Shown in pieces: positions 1-7,592 of a stretch of DNA of 11,579 nucleotides. Position numbers and translations under genes: made by a program. How positions within the stretch are numbered: the stretch's first letter is position 1; each line of letters opens with the position of its first letter. The stretch comes from an uncultured Sulfurovum sp. (GTDB lineage Bacteria > Campylobacterota > Campylobacteria > Campylobacterales > Sulfurovaceae), in contig CALDBH010000036.1 in NCBI GenBank assembly GCA_937938065.1, positions 1 through 11,579 on the forward strand, given 5' to 3'. The notes below the pieces were generated by a model. It was given only the letters and a program-made list of their open reading frames with translations, ran no database searches and was not told the DNA's origin.

Positions 1-29
1 GCGATTTCAGGTACGTACTCGTGTGCCAT
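1..29 (-). CDS. Start of a third gene in the oxidase operon (partial, cut by window edge)
   Basis: Only the first nine codons and part of the tenth are visible: MAHEYVPEI followed by GC-. Its ATG shares one base with the ctaD stop codon (TAATG), a classic translational coupling arrangement. This supports a real gene co-transcribed with the SCO and ctaD genes. From position alone it is likely another oxidase component, and subunit III would be a common neighbour, but nine residues do not identify a family. The CuA-bearing subunit II gene is not in this window and may also lie further left. Confidence 0.6.
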
Positions 30-1684
30 TAGTCAATCCTTTGCATAGTTTCATAATTAAATTTAACCACTGGTTCACCATGATGATACTCATATGGCTC
101 AAAGTCAACATAAGGAACTTTAGAGTGGTTCTCTAGTGGTGCTGGTGATGTAGGTAAGTGCCATTCTAGTGTTGTAGCACCCCATGGATTCGTTGTAGCC
201 TTTTCACCTTTTGTCCAACCTTTATAGAATATCCAGAACATATAAACCATACCTACAAAAGTAAGAATCCCACCAACAAATGCAATTTGATGATAAATTT
301 CAAACTCTGGTAAGTAGTCAAAATAACGTCTTGGCATACCGTAATAACCAGCAATAAACATTGGGAACCATAAAAGGTTAAACCCTATAAACTGGATATA
401 GAATGCCATTTTTGCTTTTCCATCATCATACATTCTACCTGTAACCAATGGGAACCAGTAGTGCATACCTGCGAACATTAACCAAACAACACCAGCCAAG
501 ATAGCGTAGTGAAAGTGTGCAACAGTATAGTATGTATCTTGTAAGTGAATATCCATACCGATCATAGTAATCGTAACACCAGTGATACCACCGATTGCAA
601 ACGTAATAATCGTTCCAAGTGCCCACATCATAGGTGCTTTTAGAACAATTTTACCTTGATACATTGTAGCAACCCAGTCATAGAACTTAACACCTGTTGG
701 AATAGCAACAAAAAATGTTAAGAATGAGAATACTGACTTAGCAACATCTGACATACCTGATGTATAAAGGTGGTGACCCCATACTAAGTAACCGATACCA
801 GCAATAGAAGCTGAAGAAAGGGCGATCGTTCTGTATCCAAATACTTCTTTTCTTGAGAAAGTAGGAATGATCTCAGACATAATACCAAATGCTGGTAGAA
901 TCATAAGATAAACCGCTGGATGAGAATAGATCCAGAATAAATGTTGGAACAATACCGGGTCTCCACCTTTAGCAGGGTCAAAGATACCAATACCAAAGTA
1001 TTTTTCTAAAATAGCCAATACAAGTGTAATACCAACAACCGGTGTTGCAAGAAGTTGGATCCATGCAGTTGCGTAGATACCCCATACAAAGAGTGGCATT
1101 TTAAAGAATGTCATACCTGGTGCTCTAAGTCTGTGGATAGTAACTAGGAAGTTAAGTCCAGTAAGAATAGAAGCAAAACCAAGAACAAATGCAGCTACAA
1201 GAGCCATGATTACGTTTGTTCCTGTTTGCATTGAGTATGGAGCATAGAATGTCCAACCTGTATCTGCAACACCTTCCCCGATAAATAGTGATGCAAGTGC
1301 AATAATACAACCCGTAATATATAGCCAGAATGTAAACCAGTTAAGTCTTGGGAAAGATACATCTTTCGCACCAATCATAATAGGCATAACGATGTTTCCA
1401 AATACCGCAGGGATCCCTGGGATAATGAAAAGGAAGATCATAATTACACCATGAAGTGTAAATGCCTGGTTAAATGTGTCACCATCCATGTATTGTTGGC
1501 CTGGCGCAAATAGTTCCAATCTCATTGTTAAAGCTACTATAACTGCAACAAAAAAGAATGTAAACATAACAGCTGCATACATTATACCAATTCTTTTATG
1601 GTCAATTGTAAGCATCCACTGCATGAATGTACTTTTAGGGTGCCCTATAGCACAGTGTGTTTCGTCGAAATAAGTTTTACTCAT
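29..1684 (-). CDS. ctaD: Heme-copper cytochrome c oxidase subunit I, A2 type
   Basis: Catalytic subunit of a proton-pumping terminal oxidase in the inner membrane. It reduces O2 to water at a heme a3-CuB centre. At 551 aa it has the usual length, with about twelve hydrophobic segments. Visible residues, assigned by alignment to known subunits: His78 (low-spin heme) in TLHG; His255 and Tyr259 in YSHPAVY (CuB ligand and cross-linked Tyr); His304/His305 in WGHH (CuB); His390/His392 in AHFHY (hemes a3 and a). Lys333 in PTGVK fits the K-channel lysine, and Asp108 in AKDVSFPR the D-channel entrance. Ala257 replaces the Glu of HPEVY and is preceded by Tyr-Ser, the hallmark of A2-type oxidases such as caa3 of Thermus and Rhodothermus. 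An AAGGAG sequence sits 8 nt before the ATG, which overlaps the end of the SCO gene (ATGAGTAA). The family is certain; the heme type (aa3 or caa3) is not determinable here. Confidence 0.97.
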   Translation of the reverse strand: MSKTYFDETHCAIGHPKSTFMQWMLTIDHKRIGIMYAAVMFTFFFVAVIVALTMRLELFAPGQQYMDGDTFNQAFTLHGVIMIFLFIIPGIPAVFGNIVMPIMIGAKDVSFPRLNWFTFWLYITGCIIALASLFIGEGVADTGWTFYAPYSMQTGTNVIMALVAAFVLGFASILTGLNFLVTIHRLRAPGMTFFKMPLFVWGIYATAWIQLLATPVVGITLVLAILEKYFGIGIFDPAKGGDPVLFQHLFWIYSHPAVYLMILPAFGIMSEIIPTFSRKEVFGYRTIALSSASIAGIGYLVWGHHLYTSGMSDVAKSVFSFLTFFVAIPTGVKFYDWVATMYQGKIVLKAPMMWALGTIITFAIGGITGVTITMIGMDIHLQDTYYTVAHFHYAILAGVVWLMFAGMHYWFPLVTGRMYDDGKAKMAFYIQFIGFNLLWFPMFIAGYYGMPRRYFDYLPEFEIYHQIAFVGGILTFVGMVYMFWIFYKGWTKGEKATTNPWGATTLEWHLPTSPAPLENHSKVPYVDFEPYEYHHGEPVVKFNYETMQRID

Positions 1685-2471
1685 CTAAGTTTCTCCTTTT
1701 GTCTTGATGGTCTTCTTGATCTCTTCTTCCCGCTTTTACAAGCCAGATAAAAAAGATGATAGTAATGATTAATATTACAGTAGCTGCTATCTTTTCCCAG
1801 GCAAAAACATATGTTTTTCCTTTAGGGTCGTAAGAGAAGCAGTAGAGTAATGTTTTGGCTATTGTTGGTCCTACTTTTCCTTGTGCTGACTCTAACACTG
1901 CCATTTTAACATCAAAAGGAAGCTGTTCGATACCATTAAGGTAACGTGTGATCTTTCCTTCTGGTGAGATAACGATCAGTGTTGATGCATGTATCCAGTC
2001 AACAACTCCTGCTTTTGAAACAGTCTTTTTATAAGTGAATCCAACCTTATCGGCAATAATAGCCGAAGAGTTATTTTCACTTAATAAAAAACGCCATGCA
2101 TCTTGCACATAAGGTCTACCGATAGCTTTATGATACATATCTCTTTTAGCTTTAGCCAAAGGAGGTGTTTCATCTTGAGCAAAACTAATGGTTAATGCCT
2201 TATAGTCAGTATTTTCAGACAAATCAAGTCTAGAAAATAATTTTGCCATATCGCCAAGTTGAGGGCCACAAATACCACCACATCTGTAGTAGTTCAAAGA
2301 GAGTATGGTTGGCTTTCCATCCATATACTCTTTAAGTGTTTTACTTTTACCCTCTTCATCTATAAATGTTAAATCAAGCGGGACATATTCCCCTAGCTTT
2401 TCATTAATACCTAAAGATTCGGCTTGTAGTACAGTTAACAACAGTACTACAAGCATCACAATTTTCTTCAT
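1677..2471 (-). CDS. SCO1/SenC-family copper chaperone for the oxidase
   Basis: SCO proteins are thioredoxin-fold, membrane-attached periplasmic proteins that deliver copper to, or reduce, the CuA centre of cytochrome c oxidase. With Met at 2471 as residue 1 the protein has 264 aa. Residues 1-17 form a short basic/hydrophobic signal or anchor (MKKIVMLVVLLL...). The copper motif is CGGIC, Cys64 and Cys68, with the distal ligand His161 in DWIHAST. A second hydrophobic stretch at about 226-246 is followed by a basic, charged tail, so the protein is probably held at the C terminus with the tail in the cytoplasm. A Met four codons upstream (2483) is in frame, but it has no Shine-Dalgarno and would put GGAGGG inside the coding sequence; the inner Met has GGAGGG just ahead. 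The gene overlaps ctaD by 8 bases, so the two are co-expressed and it very likely serves that oxidase. Confidence 0.93.
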   Translation of the reverse strand: MKKIVMLVVLLLTVLQAESLGINEKLGEYVPLDLTFIDEEGKSKTLKEYMDGKPTILSLNYYRCGGICGPQLGDMAKLFSRLDLSENTDYKALTISFAQDETPPLAKAKRDMYHKAIGRPYVQDAWRFLLSENNSSAIIADKVGFTYKKTVSKAGVVDWIHASTLIVISPEGKITRYLNGIEQLPFDVKMAVLESAQGKVGPTIAKTLLYCFSYDPKGKTYVFAWEKIAATVILIITIIFFIWLVKAGRRDQEDHQDKRRNLDE

Positions 2472-2474
2472 ATA

Positions 2475-2480
2475 CCCTCC
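2475..2480 (-). promoter_or_regulatory. Ribosome binding site deciding the SCO start
   Basis: GGAGGG on the minus strand ends 3 nt before the ATG at 2471. The spacing is short, but the purine block is strong and the only one nearby. It favours this ATG over the in-frame ATG at 2483, which is preceded only by A/T bases. Confidence 0.65.
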
Positions 2481-2583
2481 CATTTTTTTATTTTATAAAA
2501 ATGTAACATTAATTTTAAACTTAAACCACTTAATTGGTAATGAAAACTGATAAAAGATACTTTATTTAATTCATTATGTATAC

Positions 2584-2589
2584 ATTATA
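2584..2589 (-). promoter_or_regulatory. Candidate -10 box for the SCO-ctaD operon
   Basis: A perfect TATAAT on the minus strand in the context GTGCCTATAATG. It lies about 113 bases upstream of the SCO start, in the only spacer before this operon. No good -35 hexamer is present (TAAAAA at the right distance), which is normal for housekeeping promoters in Campylobacterota. Transcription would start near 2577, leaving a leader of about 105 nt. The 10-bp palindrome ATGTATACAT at 2576-2585 overlaps the box and the predicted start site. This is inferred from motif and position only. Confidence 0.5.
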
Positions 2590-2684
2590 GGCACAATAAA
2601 TAATTTTTTTTATTTTTATATAAGTTTTTATAATCTTTTTTATTATGTGAAGTAAATTATTTATTGAAAAGAGTTATTTTTGAA

Positions 2685-2702
2685 GGAAAGTTTAGGCTTT
2701 CC
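2685..2702. terminator. Hairpin downstream of ddl, possible terminator
   Basis: GGAAAG and CTTTCC are a perfect 6-bp inverted repeat around a 6-nt loop, about 60 bases beyond the ddl stop. On the plus strand it is followed by CTTTTTTA, a good T-tract, but no plus-strand gene precedes it. On the minus strand, the direction in which ddl is read, it is preceded by an A-run and followed only by TTCAAAAAT, so termination would be weaker. It may end the aminotransferase-to-ddl operon or block antisense transcription. Confidence 0.4.
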
Positions 2703-2767
2703 CTTTTTTATTATGAGTAGTCTGGGTAATTCTAATATATTACTATGTTTGGAAAAGTTTAGGCTTT
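2687..2767. repeat. 14-bp direct repeat around the ddl stop codon
   Basis: The sequence AAAGTTTAGGCTTT occurs at 2687-2700 and again, identically, at 2754-2767, 67 bases apart. Similarity continues imperfectly on both sides (GGAAAG.../...CTTTCCCTTTT against GGAAAAG.../...CTTTGCCTTTT). The right copy contains the ddl stop codon and last sense codons; the left copy forms the hairpin described at 2685-2702. The spacer may have grown by local duplication of the gene end. Confidence 0.7.
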
Positions 2768-3799
2768 GCCTTTTGCACTTTGGATGGAATGGATGTATTG
2801 GTAATCTACAGCAATGTTTTGTTCTTTAGGTAGATTGTTTGAGAGTCTTTGTACCATACCTTCAAAATCTTCAAACAGATAATTCGCCATAGAACCAGGA
2901 ATTGGGTTGATCTCATTAAGAAGAACTTCATCATCCACAACAAAGAAGTCACATCGGATGATACTTCCTTTAAACAGCGGATCATAGATCTTTTTGAAGC
3001 TCTCTTGGATCTTCGTTTTTAGATCATCAGAAATATCAGCGGCTAAAACTTGAGAATCTCTGGAAAAGTCCATGTATTTTTTTTCAAAATCCAAGAACTC
3101 TTCTTTTTGTGGTTCTTCAACAATAGAAAGTTCCCACTCATTTGTAAAAGAACCTGCCTGGTTAAACTCTTTAACACCTTCGATAAAAGGTTCTACAATC
3201 ACGTCTGTGTCAAATTCAAATGCGACATCAAGTGCGTAGTCGAGTTCTGAAGCTTCTTTGACAATGCTCACACCAATACTTGAACCCAAACGCACAGGTT
3301 TGATGATCACTGGGTAATCCATAGAAATTTTTCTCTCATCATTTTTTGAGAGATATTCATAATCTACTGTTTTTACACCTAAACTCTCTGCTAAAAACTT
3401 GGTGTAGAGTTTGTTATAAGATAGTGCCGAAGCCTCCATACGTGGTGAAATGAAAGGAACTTGATAGAATTCCATCAGTGAAGCTATCTTTCCATCTTCT
3501 CCATCTCTTCCATGTATGAGGTTCAATGCTACATCAAAATCTACAGCTTTACTTCCAAACATCCCATCTATCTGAAAACCACCATTCTTAAGTGTAAGTT
3601 GTTTAGATTTTTTATACTCTCCTGATGAGAAGAGTTTGGAATTTATCTTATCAGTATCGATTAGATAAAATTTTCTATCACTGCTTACAAAGATATAAGT
3701 CAGTGTAGACTTTTTGAGCACTTTTTTCATAGTAATAGCAGAAACAATGCTTATTTCATGTTCAAAACTGGATCCACCAAACAATATAGCAATTTTCAT
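2759..3799 (-). CDS. ddl: D-alanine--D-alanine ligase
   Basis: ATP-grasp enzyme of the cytoplasm that joins two D-Ala molecules to make the dipeptide for the peptidoglycan precursor UDP-MurNAc-pentapeptide. It has 346 aa, typical of Ddl. Visible landmarks: GGSSFEHEIS at 8-17 (first D-Ala site; Glu13 aligns with the catalytic Glu); NLIHGRDGEDG at 93-103; KPVRLGSSIGVS at 167-178 (phosphate loop); Tyr242 in the omega-loop sequence FEKKYMDF, the residue expected of D-Ala:D-Ala rather than D-Ala:D-Lac enzymes; Arg282/Asp284 in IRCDFF; and NEINPIPGSM at 295-304 (metal ligands Glu296 and Asn298). The gene lies 9 bases after carA with AAGGA before its ATG, and is probably the last gene of the aminotransferase-hisZ-purA-DUF507-carA-ddl run. 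No missing catalytic residue is seen. Confidence 0.96.
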   Translation of the reverse strand: MKIAILFGGSSFEHEISIVSAITMKKVLKKSTLTYIFVSSDRKFYLIDTDKINSKLFSSGEYKKSKQLTLKNGGFQIDGMFGSKAVDFDVALNLIHGRDGEDGKIASLMEFYQVPFISPRMEASALSYNKLYTKFLAESLGVKTVDYEYLSKNDERKISMDYPVIIKPVRLGSSIGVSIVKEASELDYALDVAFEFDTDVIVEPFIEGVKEFNQAGSFTNEWELSIVEEPQKEEFLDFEKKYMDFSRDSQVLAADISDDLKTKIQESFKKIYDPLFKGSIIRCDFFVVDDEVLLNEINPIPGSMANYLFEDFEGMVQRLSNNLPKEQNIAVDYQYIHSIQSAKGKA

Positions 3800-3808
3800 C
3801 TGTATTCC

Positions 3809-4927
3809 TTAGAGCATTTTGGCAAATTCGCCAAAGATATATGCACTTTCATGTGGTCCAGGACTTGCTTCTGGGTGATGCTGTACTGACATCGTTGGAG
3901 AATCATTATACTTGAGTCCTTCAATGGTGTTGTCAAAAAGGTTTACATGCGTCACTGATGCCACTTCAGTAATGTTGTCTGGAACATTATAGTTGTGATT
4001 TTGTGCCGTGATCTCTACTGTACCTGTTACTTCATTTTTCACAGGATGGTTTCCACCATGGTGTCCAAACTTCAATTTATATGTATCGTAACCATGAGAG
4101 ATAGAAAGTAACTGGTGCCCAAGACAGATACCAAAAAGAGGTACTTTACGAGCGATAAGTTTTTTAATCTTCTCTTGTTCCTCTTTTAAGATAAGTGGAT
4201 CACCAGGTCCATTTGAAAGGAATACTCCATCTATCTCTTTTGCATCTATCTTAGCAATAATCTCTTCAGCAGACATAGAGTTAGGCACAACTGTGACTTC
4301 CATCCCTGCATGTGTAAGTTCATTTAAGATATTTCTTTTAATACCGAAATCAAGTGCTATGATCTTTTTTGTTGTTTGTGGTGCATCGTACTGGAATGTA
4401 TCTGTATTGTAACGTGCTTCAGTATGTACATAACTCTCTTTCGTACTTACCTGCTCAATATAATTTACCTCTTCGATACGCGGTGATGATGTCAATACTT
4501 TTTTAAGTTCATCCTGATCATGTATCTCAGTAGAAGCCACCATCATCATAGCACCTTCATCTCTAAGCATTTTAGTTAAAAAACGTGTGTCAATTTCAGT
4601 AATACCAAGAATATTTTCTCTTTTTAGCAATGCTGCCAAAGTCTCTTCGCATCTGAAGTTAGAGGGACGATCCTGATAGCTACGAACGATGATCCCTTTA
4701 CAGTGAGCACCTTTACTCTCCATATCTTGTGCATTACATCCTACATTGCCTATCTCAGGCATTGTAAATGTCACGAATTGTCCTGCATAAGAAGGATCGG
4801 TAACGATCTCCTGGTATCCTGTAAGAGATGTGTTAAAAACGATCTCTCCTACAGATGTACCTTCTGCCCCAAAACTTTTTGCTTCGAGCATCAATCCATT
4901 TTCAAAATATAAAGAGACTTTTGTCAT
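3809..4927 (-). CDS. carA: Carbamoyl-phosphate synthase small (glutamine amidotransferase) subunit
   Basis: Hydrolyses glutamine and channels ammonia to the CarB large subunit, which makes carbamoyl phosphate for pyrimidine and arginine synthesis. The 372-aa protein has the usual CarA layout: an N-terminal subunit-interaction domain (about 1-150, with GEIVFNTSLTGYQEIVTDPSYAGQ-type sequence) and a class-I glutaminase domain from about residue 187. The triad is visible as Cys268 in GICLGHQLL and His351/Glu353 in VQHHPEASPGPH, and the oxyanion strand as LSNGPGDP at 237-244. The ATG shares one base with the DUF507 stop codon (TAATG), so the two are translationally coupled. carB is not in the window, so the two subunits are encoded apart. 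No attenuator or pyrimidine leader is visible, as carA lies inside an operon. Confidence 0.97.
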   Translation of the reverse strand: MTKVSLYFENGLMLEAKSFGAEGTSVGEIVFNTSLTGYQEIVTDPSYAGQFVTFTMPEIGNVGCNAQDMESKGAHCKGIIVRSYQDRPSNFRCEETLAALLKRENILGITEIDTRFLTKMLRDEGAMMMVASTEIHDQDELKKVLTSSPRIEEVNYIEQVSTKESYVHTEARYNTDTFQYDAPQTTKKIIALDFGIKRNILNELTHAGMEVTVVPNSMSAEEIIAKIDAKEIDGVFLSNGPGDPLILKEEQEKIKKLIARKVPLFGICLGHQLLSISHGYDTYKLKFGHHGGNHPVKNEVTGTVEITAQNHNYNVPDNITEVASVTHVNLFDNTIEGLKYNDSPTMSVQHHPEASPGPHESAYIFGEFAKML

Positions 4928-5478
4928 TACAACATACCTCTCTTTGAAAGTTCTTCTTGATAAAATCTTTCATAAAGCAGTTCATAATCCTGAGAACCAG
5001 GGATCACTTCTTTCTCCATGCCTCTTATCTTGGCATACACGATGTCATCTATTTCATCAAAGGCATCAGCGAAAGCTTTAAAAGATTTAAAAATAACATT
5101 CTTCACCTGGTTTTCATTCACTGTGTATTCTGCAAGATAATTTTCATACAGTTCATCCAAGATAAGGTGTGCCAGGTCATTGTATCTGTCATCATAATTC
5201 ATGATCACACCATGTTCAGCAGCCATTTTCTTTTTGATCATAAAAAAGAGTTGTCTCTCATCAGCATGTTGAAATTCTATTTCATCATAATTCTCATCGA
5301 GGATTTTTTTGACTTTCTCATCAAGTGCATGCTCTTTTGCAAGGTTTTCATCTATGATCTTTTTTGCTGCTGCAACAACCGCTTCTCTACCTTTTGGCAG
5401 GGTGATAAAAGGTGCATTGGCTAAATCTATCCCGATCTTTGTCGCTACATACCCTGTTTGTTGTGGTTTTAATCTCAT
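4927..5478 (-). CDS. DUF507 family protein of unknown function
   Basis: A 183-aa protein without signal peptide or membrane segment, highly charged and predicted largely helical, so probably cytoplasmic. It begins MRLKPQQTGYVATKIGIDL, which I recognise as the start of DUF507 proteins of Campylobacterota; a homologue also sits beside carA in Campylobacter. By eye there are two similar halves: residues about 38-85 (IIDEN, VKKIL, DE, IKKKM) and about 103-155 (ILDEL, VKNVI, DE, AKIRGM), suggesting internal duplication. It starts 12 bases after purA with AGGGG before the ATG, and its stop overlaps the carA start. The conserved place beside carA suggests a link to nucleotide or amino-acid supply or growth, but no activity is known to me. 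Confidence 0.88.
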   Translation of the reverse strand: MRLKPQQTGYVATKIGIDLANAPFITLPKGREAVVAAAKKIIDENLAKEHALDEKVKKILDENYDEIEFQHADERQLFFMIKKKMAAEHGVIMNYDDRYNDLAHLILDELYENYLAEYTVNENQVKNVIFKSFKAFADAFDEIDDIVYAKIRGMEKEVIPGSQDYELLYERFYQEELSKRGML

Positions 5479-5490
5479 TGCTACCCCTTA

Positions 5491-6741
<1,251 letters not shown>

Positions 6742-6746
6742 CTACC

Positions 6747-7592
6747 CTATCCTCTATTCATTTTTTTGCTGATACACTCATCTGTATAGAGTGCAAATCC
6801 TGCTGCTTCTACACCATCGATCGTGTAAATTCCGCCCATCGCTAAAAGACTGTTACCTTCAAACATTCTAAATGTCAAAGAGTCATAATATCTCATCTTC
6901 GCATAAAAGAGTGGCGATATAACCATGTTCTTATACGCTACTTTTTGTGTCGCCTCTTTGATCTTTCCCAGTTCTGCTTTGATGTCATCAGGGAATGCAC
7001 TCAAATCATCCAAGTCATTCACAGAGTTGATTCTTACAAGTTGTTCTATCCAAGGCAAGTCTGCACCCATGATCTGCTCAACGTTCATTGACTTTAGTAC
7101 ATCTAAAGAGACACCATATTTTTCATTTAAAAGATGCGGTATACAGATATTGGCTATCTGCATGACTGGCTCTGAACCTATCTGTTTTAAAAGTGTTGTT
7201 GTTGTTTCTGCGATCTTCTCGAAAGTGCCGTCTATTACTTCTGCACCGATCTGATACTGCTCTTTTGTCGGGAACGTTACAGTTGGCTGGATATAAAACC
7301 ACTTTTTAGACTCTGTACTTCGACCCAGTCTTTTTGTCACGATACGTACAACATCTGCTGTAGAGTCTGCACGTAAAGTCACTTCATGGTTCTCTTCGTC
7401 ATTGAGTCTTACCAAAGGCTTTTGGTCATCAAAACATTCATGCTGGTGATAAGAAAAGAGTGGTGTCACTATCTCCTCAAATCCAAGACCGTACAATATT
7501 TCACTTGCAATACTTTCTATCTCTCTTTTTATCTTGGCACTTTGTCCGAAATAAAGTCTACTACCACTAGGGATTTCGTGTTCAAATATCAT
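6747..7592 (-). CDS. hisZ: ATP phosphoribosyltransferase regulatory subunit (HisZ-like)
   Basis: HisZ is a catalytically inactive relative of histidyl-tRNA synthetase. It binds the short form of HisG and is needed for the first step of histidine synthesis. Class-II synthetase traces are visible: EIPSGSRLYFGQSAK near the N terminus, LRADSTADVVRIV at 73-85 in place of the HisRS LRPEGTAGVVR motif, FYIQPTVTFPTKEQYQIGAEVI at about 99-120 (motif-2 region), and YYDSLTFRMFEGNSLLAMGGIYTIDG at 235-260 where HisRS has its GGGRYDGL sequence, here degenerate. At 281 aa there is no anticodon-binding domain, so it is not a true HisRS; it is also shorter than many HisZ proteins. The start directly follows the aminotransferase stop (TAG ATG). 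The HisZ role is inferred from family resemblance; hisG is not in the window. Confidence 0.85.
   Translation of the reverse strand: MIFEHEIPSGSRLYFGQSAKIKREIESIASEILYGLGFEEIVTPLFSYHQHECFDDQKPLVRLNDEENHEVTLRADSTADVVRIVTKRLGRSTESKKWFYIQPTVTFPTKEQYQIGAEVIDGTFEKIAETTTTLLKQIGSEPVMQIANICIPHLLNEKYGVSLDVLKSMNVEQIMGADLPWIEQLVRINSVNDLDDLSAFPDDIKAELGKIKEATQKVAYKNMVISPLFYAKMRYYDSLTFRMFEGNSLLAMGGIYTIDGVEAAGFALYTDECISKKMNRG

Noticed and set aside
2472..2483. Longer SCO protein starting at 2483 (MGGYMKKI...)
   Set aside because: No ribosome binding site precedes it, only A/T bases; GGAGGG lies between it and the ATG at 2471, which begins a good signal-like sequence.
3050..3250. Small plus-strand frame opposite ddl
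   Set aside because: Antisense to the conserved ATP-grasp domain; low-complexity F/K composition.
2759..3799. Possibility that ddl is a D-Ala:D-Lac (vancomycin-resistance type) ligase
   Set aside because: The omega-loop keeps Tyr (Tyr242), as in D-Ala:D-Ala ligases, and the gene sits in a housekeeping operon.
4957..5424. Open frame of about 155 codons on the plus strand, antisense to DUF507
   Set aside because: It lies entirely opposite a well-recognised gene, is rich in F, I, H and C as expected of an antisense frame, and has no recognisable domain.
6925..7254. Plus-strand open frame opposite hisZ
   Set aside because: Fully antisense to hisZ, with no ribosome binding site or recognisable motif.
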